Shown here piece by piece: positions 38,206 to 47,671 of a stretch of 64,000 nucleotides of DNA. The notes beneath the pieces are model-generated. The model saw nothing but the letters and a program-made list of their open reading frames with translations, ran no database searches and had not been told where the DNA came from. Every line of letters starts with the position of its first letter. Position 1 is the stretch's first letter. The position numbers and the translations under genes were made by a program. Source of the DNA: Pseudoxanthomonas sp. SL93 (GTDB lineage: Bacteria > Pseudomonadota > Gammaproteobacteria > Xanthomonadales > Xanthomonadaceae); assembly GCF_026625825.1 (NCBI RefSeq), contig NZ_CP113065.1, forward strand, positions 2,666,001 to 2,730,000, written 5' to 3'.

Positions 38206-38976
38206 ATGAAGATCGCCAGCTGGAACGTCAACTCGCTCAACGTGCGCCTGCCGCACCTGGAGCAATGGCTGGGCGCGTTCGCGCCGGACGTGGTGGGGCT
38301 GCAGGAAACCAAGCTGGAGGACCACCGGTTCCCCGACACCGTCCTGGCGGGCCTGGGGTATCGCAGCGTGTTCGCCGGCCAGAAGACCTACAACGGCGTG
38401 GCCCTGCTGTCCCGCGAGCCGGCCACCGATGTGCAGGTCGGCATTCCGGGCTTCGAGGACGAACAGAAGCGCGTCATCGCAGCCACCATCGGCGGCGTGC
38501 GCATCATCAACCTGTACGTGGTCAACGGACAGGACGTGGGCACGGACAAGTACGCCTACAAGCTGCGCTGGCTGGACGCCGTGCACGCCTGGGTCGCGGC
38601 GGAACTGCAGGCGCATCCCCGGCTGGTGGTGATGGGCGACTTCAACATCGCACCGGATGCGCGCGACGTGTTCGACCCGAAGGTGTGGAACGACGACCAC
38701 ATCCTGACATCGACGGCCGAGCGCGATGCCCTGAAGCGCCTGTATGCGCTGGGCCTGCATGATGCGTTCCGCCTGCACAACGACGAGGCCGGCATCTACA
38801 GCTGGTGGGACTACCGGATGGGTGGGCTGCGCCGCAACCTGGGCCTGCGCATCGACCTGACCCTGGTGTCCGACGCCCTGCGTGGCGACGCGCACGCCGC
38901 CGGCATCGACCGCGAGCCCCGTACCTGGGACCGCCCCAGCGACCATGCACCGGCATGGGTGCAGCTGCAGGGCTGA
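38206..38976 (+). CDS. xthA: Exodeoxyribonuclease III
   Basis: A 256-residue AP endonuclease/3' exonuclease of the EEP superfamily: MKIASWNVNSLNVRLPHL, GLQETKLED, YNGVALLSR, INLYVVNGQD, VVMGDFNIAPDARDV, WWDYR, LRIDLTLVSD and DRPSDHAPAW (the catalytic DH at the end). It repairs abasic sites and removes 3' blocking groups. AAGGAA-type ribosome site just before the ATG. A strong terminator follows its stop. Confidence 0.95.
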   Translation: MKIASWNVNSLNVRLPHLEQWLGAFAPDVVGLQETKLEDHRFPDTVLAGLGYRSVFAGQKTYNGVALLSREPATDVQVGIPGFEDEQKRVIAATIGGVRIINLYVVNGQDVGTDKYAYKLRWLDAVHAWVAAELQAHPRLVVMGDFNIAPDARDVFDPKVWNDDHILTSTAERDALKRLYALGLHDAFRLHNDEAGIYSWWDYRMGGLRRNLGLRIDLTLVSDALRGDAHAAGIDREPRTWDRPSDHAPAWVQLQG

Positions 38977-38998
38977 CGCCGACGGCGGTATGCAAGAA

Positions 38999-39024
38999 AA
39001 AAGCCCGGGGAAACCCGGGCTTTT
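38999..39024. terminator. Bidirectional terminator after xthA
   Basis: AAAAGCCCGGG with GAAA loop and CCCGGGCTTTT, between the convergent xthA (ends 38976) and YeaQ-like gene (ends 39050). Confidence 0.92.
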
Positions 39025-39049
39025 CTTTTCACCGTTGGTACGGGCGCGA

Positions 39050-39316
39050 TCAGCGCGCGTGGCCGCGGGTGAACAGGTTGATCACCAGCAGCAGCAAGAC
39101 GGCGCCGAGCAGCGCCGAGACGATGCTCAACGGCCAGCCGCTCAGGAAACCCGCGAGGAAGCGCGAGAACAGGAAGCCGCCGATGAACGAGCCCGCGATG
39201 CCGACCACGATGTTCAGCAGGATGCCCTGCTGCGCATCGCGACGCATGACGATGCTGGCCAGCCAGCCGATGATGCCGCCGATGACCAACCAGATGATGA
39301 GACTCACAAGATCCAT
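39050..39316 (-). CDS. GlsB/YeaQ/YmgE family stress membrane protein
   Basis: An 88-residue hydrophobic protein with three membrane helices and the family pattern LVIGGIIGWLASIVMRRDAQQGILLNIVVGIAGSFIGG split over the first two helices, ending in the basic LFTRGHAR. Family members are stress-induced small inner-membrane proteins (Transgly_assoc). It is one of two copies lying in tandem with the gene at 39565. Confidence 0.9.
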   Translation of the reverse strand: MDLVSLIIWLVIGGIIGWLASIVMRRDAQQGILLNIVVGIAGSFIGGFLFSRFLAGFLSGWPLSIVSALLGAVLLLLVINLFTRGHAR

Positions 39317-39481
39317 GCCGTATCGCTCTCCCGTAGGTGGATGGGTGCCCGAGAAAGTTCGGGTCGCCGCAGTCTTCCACACTCTGTCGGGCGAGAGCGC
39401 ACGCGTCGCGCTAATGGGAATCTACTCACTTTTGCGCACGCGACGCACCGCGCGTACGGCACGCCGGCTTCTTCCACAAAG

Positions 39482-39511
39482 ACAAAGGCCCGGCTTGCGC
39501 CGGGCCTTTGT
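39482..39511. terminator. Terminator between the two YeaQ-like genes
   Basis: ACAAAGGCCCGGC / GCCGGGCCTTTGT stem with a TTGC loop. Positioned after the minus-strand gene 39565-39822 and before its tandem copy, so each gene has its own transcript end. Confidence 0.88.
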
Positions 39512-39564
39512 TTGCCACGGGCCTTGGGTGCGTCTCGAAAGCGCACGCGGCCGCAGCGGAAGCG

Positions 39565-39822
39565 TTACCTCGCCCTGCCCCGCGTGAACAGGTTGACGAT
39601 CAGCAGCAGCACCACCGCGCCGATGAAGGCCGTGATGAGGAAGCCGACCATGCCGCCGCCCAGGCCAAGGCCCAGCGTGGGCAACAGCCAGCCACCCAGG
39701 AAACCCCCGATGATGCCCACCACCACGTTAAGGATGATGCCCTGCGAACCATCGCGCTTCATCACGATGCTGGCCAGCCAACCTGCGATGCCACCGACAA
39801 TCAGGTAAATGAGAAAATTCAT
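39565..39822 (-). CDS. GlsB/YeaQ/YmgE family stress membrane protein (second copy)
   Basis: An 85-residue paralogue of the gene at 39050, starting MNFLIYLIVGGIAGWLASIV and ending VNLFTRGRAR. The core (GGIxGWLASIVMxRDxxQGIxLNxVVGIxGxFxGG) is clearly shared, so the pair arose by duplication, with the loop before the third helix diverged to a Gly/Leu-rich stretch. GGAG-type ribosome site precedes the ATG. Confidence 0.9.
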   Translation of the reverse strand: MNFLIYLIVGGIAGWLASIVMKRDGSQGIILNVVVGIIGGFLGGWLLPTLGLGLGGGMVGFLITAFIGAVVLLLIVNLFTRGRAR

Positions 39823-40002
39823 CTCGCCGTCTCTCCTTCCAATGTGGACAATCCCCTTGCAACGGGGTGCGCTTGGATTAAGCATCTGCCGGCGTGAAAC
39901 CGCCGTTAACCACACATGGGGGCAGCGTCCCTGCCCTTCCTTTCATACTCCTCGCCCGGAAGCCTTGCACGCCGTGATGCACCAACCCCGCAGGATACAC
40001 CG

Positions 40003-40596
40003 GTGAGCGGACACGCCGTTGTCGCTCAGTGGCGGCACGAAGGCATCGCGCTGTGGCTGCTCGCGCACGTGCCGCGGCAACGCGGCGAACCGGGCGCGCG
40101 CCACGTGCTTGCCCAGGCGCTGGGACAGGACGCGGATGCATTGCCGATCGTCCGCGATCCGCAGGGGCGTCCGCATTTCGTCGCGCCGCTGGACCACCTG
40201 GAGACCGGCTGGAGCCACAGCGGCGATGCTTTGCTGGTCGCGCTGGGCGAACGCATCGAACTGGGCGTGGATGTCGAGCGACTGCGCCCGCGCCCCCGCG
40301 CGATGGAAGTGGCCAGCCGGTTCTTCCATCCCGATGAGACATGCTGGCTGCGTTCGCTCGATGACGACGCGCGCGACGACGCCTTCTTCCGCTTGTGGTG
40401 TGCGAAGGAAGCGGTGCTGAAAGCGCATGGGCAAGGCCTTTCATTCGGGCTGCACCGGCTGCGCTTTGCCGCCGACGGCGCGCGCCTGCAGCTGGTGGAA
40501 TGCGACGTGAGCCTGGGCCGCGCCGACGATTGGCGCCTGCACGATTGGCAACCCCAGCCCGGTTATCACGCAGCACTGGCGTGGCGCCCGCGCTGA
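40003..40596 (+). CDS. 4'-phosphopantetheinyl transferase superfamily protein (Sfp type)
   Basis: A 197-residue protein with the two PPTase motifs [15 protein letters not shown] and [21 protein letters not shown]; catalytic Asp/Glu and Lys are present. It transfers phosphopantetheine from CoA to carrier-protein serines in fatty-acid, polyketide or siderophore pathways. The GTG at 40003 (CAGGATACACC ahead of it) is preferred; the in-frame ATG at 39916 would add 29 residues without family match. It precedes rsmG by 32 nt. Confidence 0.85.
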   Translation: MSGHAVVAQWRHEGIALWLLAHVPRQRGEPGARHVLAQALGQDADALPIVRDPQGRPHFVAPLDHLETGWSHSGDALLVALGERIELGVDVERLRPRPRAMEVASRFFHPDETCWLRSLDDDARDDAFFRLWCAKEAVLKAHGQGLSFGLHRLRFAADGARLQLVECDVSLGRADDWRLHDWQPQPGYHAALAWRPR

Positions 40597-40628
40597 ACGT
40601 GGTCAACGCAGCCTGCGATAATGCCGCG

Positions 40629-41288
40629 ATGAATGACACCGCCTTCCCCGCCGACCTGCGCGAGACCCTGCACCGCGGCCTGACCACGCTCGGTCTGGAC
40701 GCCGATGCGCTGGCGCCCCCGCTGCTTTCCTACCTGGCCCTGCTGGACCGCTGGAACAGGACGTACAACCTCACCGCCATCCGCGATCCGCGCGAGATGG
40801 TCACCCGCCACCTGCTCGACTCGCTGGCGATGCATCCGTTCGTCGACGAGATCGCCGCACGGGGTGGCGCCCTGGCCGACCTGGGTACCGGCCCCGGCCT
40901 GCCGGGCATTCCTCTGGCCATCGCCAAGCCCGGGCTGCGCGTCACCCTGGTGGAGAGCAACGGCAAGAAGGCGCGCTTCCTGCGTGAGGCCGTCCGCACG
41001 CTGAAACTCGACAACGCCCGCGTCGCCGAATCGCGGGCCGAAGCGCTCGACGAACCCCAGGCCTACGACGCACTCACGGCGCGCGCGCTGGACGTGTTGG
41101 CCGGCATCATCCAGGTCGGCGGACACCTGTTGAAACCTGGCGGCCACCTGCTGGCCATGAAAGGCGTGCGGCCCGACGAGGAGATCGCGGCGCTGCCCGC
41201 CGGCTGGTCGCTTGACGGACTGCATGCATTGAGCGTGCCGGGGCTGGTCGGTGAACGCCATATGGTGACCGTGCGCCGCGACGGCTGA
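40629..41288 (+). CDS. rsmG: 16S rRNA (guanine(527)-N7)-methyltransferase
   Basis: A 219-residue RsmG (GidB): [51 protein letters not shown] (SAM-binding), [31 protein letters not shown] and [11 protein letters not shown]. It methylates G527 of 16S rRNA. The order rsmG-parA-parB is conserved widely near the replication origin; here only these three are seen together. Confidence 0.95.
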   Translation: MNDTAFPADLRETLHRGLTTLGLDADALAPPLLSYLALLDRWNRTYNLTAIRDPREMVTRHLLDSLAMHPFVDEIAARGGALADLGTGPGLPGIPLAIAKPGLRVTLVESNGKKARFLREAVRTLKLDNARVAESRAEALDEPQAYDALTARALDVLAGIIQVGGHLLKPGGHLLAMKGVRPDEEIAALPAGWSLDGLHALSVPGLVGERHMVTVRRDG

Positions 41289-41470
41289 CGCACCGCCGCG
41301 GTGCGCAGGCGCCCAAGTCATTGATAAGGCTGGCCGGAAACCCGTTTCGCCACCCCCGCTCCAGCCCTCCCGGGTGACCGGCGTGCCACCCCGGGTCGGG
41401 CGATTTCGCAGAGCCGCCCCCGAGCCCGCATAATCCTCGACCCACCCAGGTTCCCAAAGGCGCCCACCGC

Positions 41471-42268
41471 ATGGCCCGCATCATCGCCGTCGCCAACCAG
41501 AAAGGCGGGGTCGGCAAGACCACCACCGCGGTCAACCTGGCCGCCGCGCTCGCCCGCGCCCCGCAGCGCGTGCTGCTGGTGGACTTGGACGCGCAGGGCA
41601 ATGCCACGATGGGCAGCGGCGTGGACAAGCGCGAAGTGGAAGCCTCCACCTGCGACGTGCTGCTTGGCGAAGTCGAGGCGCGCGCGGCGGTGGTGACCAC
41701 GCCGGAAAACTTCGACCTGATGCCCGGCAACATCGACCTGACCGCGGCCGAGATCCAGCTGATGGATTCGGACGCCCGCGAGCAACGCCTCAAGAACGCG
41801 CTGGAACCCTTGCGCGCCGACTACGACTTCATCCTCATCGACTGCCCGCCGGCGCTGTCGCTGCTGACCCTCAATGCATTGACGGCCGCCGATTCGGTGC
41901 TGGTGCCCATGCAGTGCGAGTACTACGCGCTGGAAGGCCTCTCCGCCCTGATGGAAACCATCGAGGCGCTGCGTGCGCGGCTGAACCCGACCCTGGAGAT
42001 CGAAGGCGTGCTGCGCACGATGTTCGACATCCGCAACAACCTGGCCAACGCCGTCTCCGGCGAACTGACCAACCACTTCGGCGACAAGGTGTTCCGCACC
42101 ATCGTGCCGCGCAACGTGCGCGTGGCCGAAGCGCCCAGCCACGGCCAGAGTATCGTCGGCTACGACCGCGCCTCGCGCGGTGGCGTCGCCTACCTGGGCC
42201 TGGCCGGCGAGATCCTGCGCCGCCAGGCCGACCGCAAGAAGCAACAGAAGCAGATGGAGCACGCTTGA
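41471..42268 (+). CDS. parA: Chromosome partitioning ATPase ParA
   Basis: A 265-residue deviant-Walker ATPase: KGGVGKTTTAVNLAAALA, LLVDLDAQGNATMGSG, DYDFILIDCPPALSLLTLNA and SHGQSIVGYDRASRG. It binds DNA in its ATP form and moves ParB-parS complexes. It follows rsmG by 182 nt and its stop overlaps the ParB start by 1 nt (TGATG). Confidence 0.96.
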   Translation: MARIIAVANQKGGVGKTTTAVNLAAALARAPQRVLLVDLDAQGNATMGSGVDKREVEASTCDVLLGEVEARAAVVTTPENFDLMPGNIDLTAAEIQLMDSDAREQRLKNALEPLRADYDFILIDCPPALSLLTLNALTAADSVLVPMQCEYYALEGLSALMETIEALRARLNPTLEIEGVLRTMFDIRNNLANAVSGELTNHFGDKVFRTIVPRNVRVAEAPSHGQSIVGYDRASRGGVAYLGLAGEILRRQADRKKQQKQMEHA

Positions 42269-43164
42269 TGAGCGCACACAAGAAGCGCGGCCTGGGCCGC
42301 GGACTGGAAGCCCTGCTCGGCCCGAAAGCCGCCGAGACGCCGCCGCCGGAAGCGCAGCCGGGCGAAGCCCTGCGCACGTTGCCGGTGCAGCAGCTGCAGC
42401 CGGGCAAGTACCAGCCCCGCACCGCGATGGACCCCGGCAAGCTGACCGAGCTGGCCGAATCGATCAAGGCGCAGGGTGTCATCCAGCCGATCGTCGTGCG
42501 CGAGCTGTCGCCGGGCAAGTTCGAGATCGTCGCCGGCGAACGCCGCTGGCGCGCCTCGCAGGAAGCCGGCCTGGCCGAAGTGCCGGTGGTCGTGCGCGAC
42601 CTGGATGACCGCACTGTCATCGCGATGGCGCTGATCGAGAACATCCAGCGCGAAGACCTGAATCCGCTGGAGGAAGCGCAGTCGCTGCAGCGCCTGATCA
42701 ACGAATTCGCGCTGACCCACGCCGAAGCCGCCGAGGCCGTCGGTCGCTCGCGCGCCGCGGTCTCCAACCTGCTGCGCCTGCTGGAACTGCCGCCCGCCAT
42801 CCGTGCCTTGCTGGAAGCGCGCCGGCTGGAAATGGGCCACGCCCGCGCCCTGCTGACGCTGTCGCCCGACCTGGCCAGCAAGCTGGCCTCCGACGCCGCC
42901 GACCAGGGCTGGTCGGTGCGCGAGGTGGAACACCGCGCGCAGCAGTTCGCCGCCGGCAAGGTGCCGGCGACCGGCAAGAAGGCCAAGCCGGGCAAGGCCG
43001 CGCCGCAGCCGGACATCGCCTCGCTGGAAACCGAACTCTCCGAGAACCTGGGCACCCGGGTCACCATCGCCCACGGGCGCGGCGGCAAGGGCAAGCTGAT
43101 CATCCAGTACACCGACCTGGACACCCTCGAGGGCGTGCTGGAGCGACTGCGCCCGAGGGCGTGA
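42268..43164 (+). CDS. parB: Chromosome partitioning protein ParB
   Basis: A 298-residue ParB: N-terminal basic KKRGLGRGLEALLG, the arginine-patch GERRWRASQEAGL, IENIQREDLNPLEEA and helix-turn-helix AEAVGRSRAAVSNLLRLLEL; then a Lys/Ala/Pro-rich linker (~240-255) and dimer domain KLIIQYTDLDTLEGVLERL. It binds parS sites and spreads with CTP. The start shares a base with the parA stop. No perfect parS site was seen in this window. Confidence 0.95.
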   Translation: MSAHKKRGLGRGLEALLGPKAAETPPPEAQPGEALRTLPVQQLQPGKYQPRTAMDPGKLTELAESIKAQGVIQPIVVRELSPGKFEIVAGERRWRASQEAGLAEVPVVVRDLDDRTVIAMALIENIQREDLNPLEEAQSLQRLINEFALTHAEAAEAVGRSRAAVSNLLRLLELPPAIRALLEARRLEMGHARALLTLSPDLASKLASDAADQGWSVREVEHRAQQFAAGKVPATGKKAKPGKAAPQPDIASLETELSENLGTRVTIAHGRGGKGKLIIQYTDLDTLEGVLERLRPRA

Positions 43165-43174
43165 CCTGGTTCAT

Positions 43175-43336
43175 TGTAGGAGCGACGTAAGTCGCGACCG
43201 CACGCCGACCGGTCATCGGCGATCTCATCCAAGCGCGGCTTCCCGGAAGCCGCGAGCCGTGGGTCATCGGCCGCACGCGCGATACCGGCGCAATAGCGTG
43301 TACGGGCCACGGTCGCGACTCACGTCGCTCCTACAA
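43175..43336. repeat. Second pair of inverted REP palindromes
   Basis: GTAGGAGCGACG at 43177 and its reverse complement at 43311-43336 (one mismatch in the palindrome) enclose ~110 nt containing a further inverted repeat (GCGGCTTCC/GGAAGCCGC, about 43234-43254). Same family as 6997-7154, but the enclosed sequence differs. It lies directly after parB and before a DUF885 gene. Confidence 0.85.
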
Positions 43337-43407
43337 CCCCTTCTCCCGCTTGCGGCACAGTCGCGCCGGCAATCCCTGCATTACCATCCGGTTTCCGCTT
43401 TCACCGG

Positions 43408-45180
43408 ATGTCCGCCTTGAAGCTCCGCACCGCCGCCCTGCTGCTTGCCTGCCTGCCGCTGCAGGCGATCGCCTTCGCCCCGTCCGACGCCGACAAGCGC
43501 TTCCAGGCGCTGTACGAGAAGGAATGGAAGTGGCGGCAGGAACAGACCGGCCAGGCCGACGAGGACGCCGACACCACGGGTGGCAAGACGCGCCTGCCTG
43601 ACGTGGGGCCGGAAGCGCAGCAGGCGCGGCTGCGGGTATGGGAGCAGGTGCTGAAGGACCTGGACGCCATCGACGCCGGACAGCTGTCGGCGGAGAACCG
43701 CATCAACCTGGCCATCTACCGGCCGCAGGTGGAGAACCTGGCCGACGAGGTGCGCCTGCGCGCCTACGAGATGCCGTTCAACTCCGACTCCTCGTTCTGG
43801 TCCAACCTGTCGTTCATGGCGCGCCGGCCCATGAAGGACGCCGACGACTACCGCGCGTATGCCGCACGCCTGCGCGATGTGCCGCGCCATTTCGACCAGC
43901 AGATCGGCAACATGCGCGCCGGCCTGGAGCGCGGCTTCAGCGTACCGCGGGCGGTGCTGGACGGCCGCGACGTGTCCATCGCCAACGTGGCGGAATTGAA
44001 GGACCCGGAACAGTCCACCTTCTACGCGCCCTACAAGAAGATGCCGGCGAGCATCCCCGCGGCCGAGCAGGAGGCCCTGCGCAAGGAAGCGCGCGCCGCG
44101 ATCAGCGAACAGGTCGTGCCCGCGTTCGGCACGCTGCTGACCTTCTTCCGCAACGAATACGTCCCGCGCGCGCGCACCACGCTGGCCGCCGAGGCCATGC
44201 CGGGCGGCAAGGCGTTCTATGCCCAGCAGATCCGCGAATACACCACGCTGGACCTGACCGCCGAAGAGATCCACCAGATCGGCCTGAAGGAAGTCGCGCG
44301 CATCCGTGCAGAGATGCAGCAGGTCATCGAGCAGACCGGCTTCAAGGGGAGCTTCGCCGAGTTCCTGACCTTCCTGCGCACCGATCCGCAGTTCTACGCG
44401 AAGACGCCGCAGCAGCTGCTGGACCGCGCCGCCTGGATCTCCAAGCGGGTGGACGGGGAAGTGGGCAAGGTGATCGGCACGCTGCCGCGCGGCCGCTTCA
44501 CCATTGTCGAAGTGCCGGCCGACATCGCCCCGTTCTGGACCGCCGGTCGCGGCGGCCTGGGCACGTACTGGCTCAACACCTACGACCTGCCCTCGCGCCC
44601 GCTCTACAACCTGCCGGCGCTGACCCTGCATGAATCGTCGCCGGGCCACTCGCTGCAGGCCGCGCTGGCGCAGGAGCAGGGCGAGCAGCCCGCGTTCCGC
44701 CGCGAGAACTACATCTCCGCCTACGGCGAAGGCTGGGCGCTGTACACCGAGAAGCTGGGCAAGGAAATGGACATCTACGAGACGCCCTACGAAGACTTCG
44801 GCCGGCTGACCTATGAAATGTGGCGCGCCAGCCGGCTGGTCATCGACACCGGCGTGCACCACAAGAACTGGACCCGCGACCAGGCCCTGGCCTACCTGCG
44901 CGACCACACGGCACTGTCCGAGCATGAGGTCACCACCGAGGTGGACCGCTACATCTCCTGGCCGGCGCAGGCGCTCAGCTACAAGCTGGGCGAGATCGCC
45001 ATCGTCCGTCTTCGCGGCGAGGCCGAGCGCGAGCTGGGCCCGAAGTTCGACATCAAGGCCTTCCACGATGCCGTGCTCAAGCAGGGCTCGGTGACCCTGC
45101 CGGTGCTGGAAAGCCAGATCCGCGCCTTCATCGCCGAGAGCAAGGCCGGCACGGTCAAGCCGGCCACCGCCGCACCCTGA
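43408..45180 (+). CDS. Exported DUF885 family peptidase
   Basis: A 590-residue protein with signal peptide (ALLLACLPLQAIAFA). The family zinc-binding motif is HESSPGHS, with YISAYGEGWALYTEKLG downstream carrying the further glutamate ligand, and WLNTYDLPSRP ahead. DUF885 proteins are collagenase-like zinc peptidases and lipoproteins of proteobacteria. The ATG at 43408 precedes the signal peptide directly. This is one of four exported peptidases in the window. Confidence 0.9.
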   Translation: MSALKLRTAALLLACLPLQAIAFAPSDADKRFQALYEKEWKWRQEQTGQADEDADTTGGKTRLPDVGPEAQQARLRVWEQVLKDLDAIDAGQLSAENRINLAIYRPQVENLADEVRLRAYEMPFNSDSSFWSNLSFMARRPMKDADDYRAYAARLRDVPRHFDQQIGNMRAGLERGFSVPRAVLDGRDVSIANVAELKDPEQSTFYAPYKKMPASIPAAEQEALRKEARAAISEQVVPAFGTLLTFFRNEYVPRARTTLAAEAMPGGKAFYAQQIREYTTLDLTAEEIHQIGLKEVARIRAEMQQVIEQTGFKGSFAEFLTFLRTDPQFYAKTPQQLLDRAAWISKRVDGEVGKVIGTLPRGRFTIVEVPADIAPFWTAGRGGLGTYWLNTYDLPSRPLYNLPALTLHESSPGHSLQAALAQEQGEQPAFRRENYISAYGEGWALYTEKLGKEMDIYETPYEDFGRLTYEMWRASRLVIDTGVHHKNWTRDQALAYLRDHTALSEHEVTTEVDRYISWPAQALSYKLGEIAIVRLRGEAERELGPKFDIKAFHDAVLKQGSVTLPVLESQIRAFIAESKAGTVKPATAAP

Positions 45181-45390
45181 CCGCAGGCCGGGCCGGCCCC
45201 TTGCGTACAACCTTCCCGCCGACGGGTCGTGGGACCAGGGTCGCGATGCCGGGCCAGGGCCCTGCCTGCGGGCTGCGCCCCTGCAGGAGGGGCTTGAGCC
45301 CCGACCGGGCGAGCCCGGCAGGGCGGCGGCACCGGAAGCGTCACGGATCGGGCTGCAGGCTCTCTGCCGGGGTCTCGTGCGCCTAAGTGC

Positions 45391-45419
45391 TTGCGGCACA
45401 AGGGAAACGTCGGCATAAT
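45391..45419 (+). promoter_or_regulatory. Likely sigma-70 promoter for rpmB-rpmG
   Basis: TTGCGG (45391-45396), 17-nt spacer, CATAAT (45414-45419), close to consensus. It lies ~175 nt before rpmB, giving a long leader with GC-rich inverted repeats (45440-45570). The rest of 45181-45390 is a GC-rich stretch without a supported gene. Confidence 0.65.
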
Positions 45420-45591
45420 GCGCGGCTCGCTGTGTCCGGTCGGCCTTCAGGCCACGACCGGGCGGGTTCCGGAAGCGCGATTCCGGCCCGCCGCCGACAG
45501 CGGATTTTCCTCCCGTTTCGCGCACCGCCATCCGCGGTGGGGCCGCCGCCTCCCTGGCCAAGGGAAGCCACAATTACCTTCGAGGTGCGTA

Positions 45592-45828
45592 ATGTCCCGC
45601 GTATGCCAAGTGTCCGGCAAGCGTGTGATGACGGGTAACAACGTCAGCCACGCGAACAACAAGACCCGTCGTCGTTTCCTGCCCAACCTGCACGAGCGCC
45701 GTTTCTGGGTCGCCAGCGAGAACCGCTGGATCAAGCTGAAAGTTTCCGCGCATGCACTGCGCACCATCGACAAGAACGGCATCGACTCCGTCCTGGCCGA
45801 GCTGCGCGCGCGCGGCGAGAAGATCTGA
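45592..45828 (+). CDS. rpmB: 50S ribosomal protein L28
   Basis: A 78-residue basic protein with [38 protein letters not shown] and [16 protein letters not shown], as in L28. The ATG at 45592 (CGAGGTGCGTA ahead) gives the usual length; the upstream extension is not L28. It is followed 13 nt later by rpmG, the standard rpmB-rpmG operon. Confidence 0.97.
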   Translation: MSRVCQVSGKRVMTGNNVSHANNKTRRRFLPNLHERRFWVASENRWIKLKVSAHALRTIDKNGIDSVLAELRARGEKI

Positions 45829-45841
45829 GGAGTAATCGAAC

Positions 45842-46006
45842 ATGGCATCCAAGCGCGACAAGATCCGTCTGATCTCCTCGGCCAACACCGGCCACTTCTA
45901 CACGACGGACAAGAACAAGAAGAACACCCCGGGCAAGATGGAAATCAAGAAGTACGACCCGGTCGTGCGCAAGCACGTGATCTACAAGGAAGGCAAGATC
46001 AAGTGA
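45842..46006 (+). CDS. rpmG: 50S ribosomal protein L33
   Basis: A 54-residue protein, [20 protein letters not shown] then [19 protein letters not shown] and ending KEGKIK. This is the cysteine-free form of L33 (zinc-independent), typical of proteobacteria. GGAG lies before the ATG (GAGGAGTAATCGAAC). Short but unmistakable, second gene of the rpmBG operon. Confidence 0.97.
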   Translation: MASKRDKIRLISSANTGHFYTTDKNKKNTPGKMEIKKYDPVVRKHVIYKEGKIK

Positions 46007-46080
46007 GATGGCGGCGCGCATGCCCCGCATGCGCCTCTGCCGCTGTTTCGCCCCGGCGCACGTCGGGGTCCAGCGCCTCA

Positions 46081-46108
46081 AGGAAACCCCGCTCCGGCGG
46101 GGTTTCCT
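46081..46108 (+). terminator. Rho-independent terminator of rpmBG
   Basis: Stem AGGAAACCCCGC / GCGGGGTTTCCT with TCCG loop, followed by GCTTTCGG. It closes the rpmB-rpmG transcript about 75 nt after rpmG. Confidence 0.85.
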
Positions 46109-46193
46109 GCTTTCGGGCTGTCGACACGGGTTTTCCTTTGCCCGCGCCACACCGCAGAATCGGGCCACGCCCATCCCGGACTGATGCCCCCCC

Positions 46194-47606
46194 ATGGACT
46201 GGTCCTTCGGCACCGCGCTCTTCATCCTGGACTGGGCCATCCGCCTGGCCGCGCTGCTGTGGATTCCCAGCCGCACGTCTCCCGCGGCCGCACGCAGCTG
46301 GATGCGGCTCCTGGTCGGCTTCGTGCCGCTGCTGGGGCTGCCGCTGTACCTGTTGCTGGGCCATCCGTGGCTGTCGCGCGAACGGGTATTGCGGCAGGCG
46401 CGCGCCTCCGACGTGATCCGCGAGGAACAGCGCCCGCTCAGCGCCCTGCGCTGGATGCCGCCCGGCGGCGCGGCGGCGGAAATGGCGCCGCTGATCGAAC
46501 GCCAGGGCGCCTTCATGCCCACCCACGGCAACGCGGTGCAGCTGCTGGACGACTACGACATCTCGCTGCGCGCGCTGCTGGACGACATCGGCGCGGCGAA
46601 GCAGCAGGTGCACCTGCTGTACTACCTGATGTTCGACGACGCGGTGGGTGATGCCGTCACCGATGCGCTGTGCGCCGCCGTGCAGCGCGGTGTGGCCTGC
46701 CGGATGCTGCTGGATGCCGTGGGCGCCAAGCGCGGCCTGCGCCGCTACCGTGCGCGCCTGCGTGCCGCGGGCGTCGACGTGCACGAACTGCTCCCCGGCG
46801 GCCTGCGCTGGCGGCGCAGCGGCAGGATGGACCTGCGCAACCACCGCAAGATCGCGGTGATCGACAACGTGGTGGGCTTCGTGGGTTCGCAGAACCTCGC
46901 GTCCGCGACCTTCGTGCCCGGCCACCCGAACCGCGAGCTGGTGGCCCGCGTGCAGGGACCGGTGGTGTCGCACCTGGAGGCCGTGTTCGCCAGCGACTGG
47001 TACATCGAAACCGGCGAACGCCTGGCGGTGCAGCCGGCCTGCGACGTGCAGCCGCCGGACGTCGCCGCGCAGCTCGTGCCCAGCGGGCCGGCGTACCCGT
47101 TCGAGAATGCCCGCGACACCGTCAATGCCCTGATCCACCTCGCCCGGCACAGGATCGTGCTGACCACGCCCTACTTCGTGCCGGACGACGCCACGCTCAG
47201 CGCGCTGCGCATCGCCGCGCTGTCCGGCGTGGACGTGCAGCTCGTGCTGTCGGCCACCAACAACCAGACGCTGACCGCCTGGGCGCAGCAGTCCTATTAC
47301 GAGGAACTGCTGGCCTGCGGGGTGAAGATCGCGCTGTACCGGCCGCACTTCCTGCACGCCAAGCACCTGACCGTCGACGATGACATCGCCCTGGTGGGAT
47401 CGATCAACCTGGACATCCGCTCGTTCGCGCTGAACGCCGAGATCGGCCTGGTCTGCTACGGACCGGACGTGGTGTCGCGCATCCGCGCGGTGGAAGCGGA
47501 CTACCTGGCCCACGCCGATACCGTCGACGCCGCGGCATGGCGCGCGCGTCCCGGCTGGCAGCGCAGCCGCGAAGGCATCGCGCGGCTGGCCGACTCGCTG
47601 ATGTAG
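46194..47606 (+). CDS. cls: Cardiolipin synthase, two-HKD type
   Basis: A 470-residue membrane enzyme with two N-terminal helices (LFILDWAIRLAALLWIP, LLVGFVPLLGLPLYLLLG) and two phospholipase-D HKD motifs, RNHRKIAVID (His217) and HAKHLTVDDD (His388). It joins two phosphatidylglycerols (or PG with PE-type donor) into cardiolipin at the inner membrane. Length and N-terminus resemble ClsA. It precedes the FAD protein by 65 nt. Confidence 0.93.
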   Translation: MDWSFGTALFILDWAIRLAALLWIPSRTSPAAARSWMRLLVGFVPLLGLPLYLLLGHPWLSRERVLRQARASDVIREEQRPLSALRWMPPGGAAAEMAPLIERQGAFMPTHGNAVQLLDDYDISLRALLDDIGAAKQQVHLLYYLMFDDAVGDAVTDALCAAVQRGVACRMLLDAVGAKRGLRRYRARLRAAGVDVHELLPGGLRWRRSGRMDLRNHRKIAVIDNVVGFVGSQNLASATFVPGHPNRELVARVQGPVVSHLEAVFASDWYIETGERLAVQPACDVQPPDVAAQLVPSGPAYPFENARDTVNALIHLARHRIVLTTPYFVPDDATLSALRIAALSGVDVQLVLSATNNQTLTAWAQQSYYEELLACGVKIALYRPHFLHAKHLTVDDDIALVGSINLDIRSFALNAEIGLVCYGPDVVSRIRAVEADYLAHADTVDAAAWRARPGWQRSREGIARLADSLM

Positions 47607-47671
47607 TCCAGGCTGCCTGCGCCGTGCCGCGGTGCGATGGGATGCCCGACGCCATCGCCTACAATACGGCC

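Noticed and set aside
41471..43164. parS sites around parA-parB
   Set aside because: No GTTTCACGTGAAAC-like palindrome found by eye in the window.
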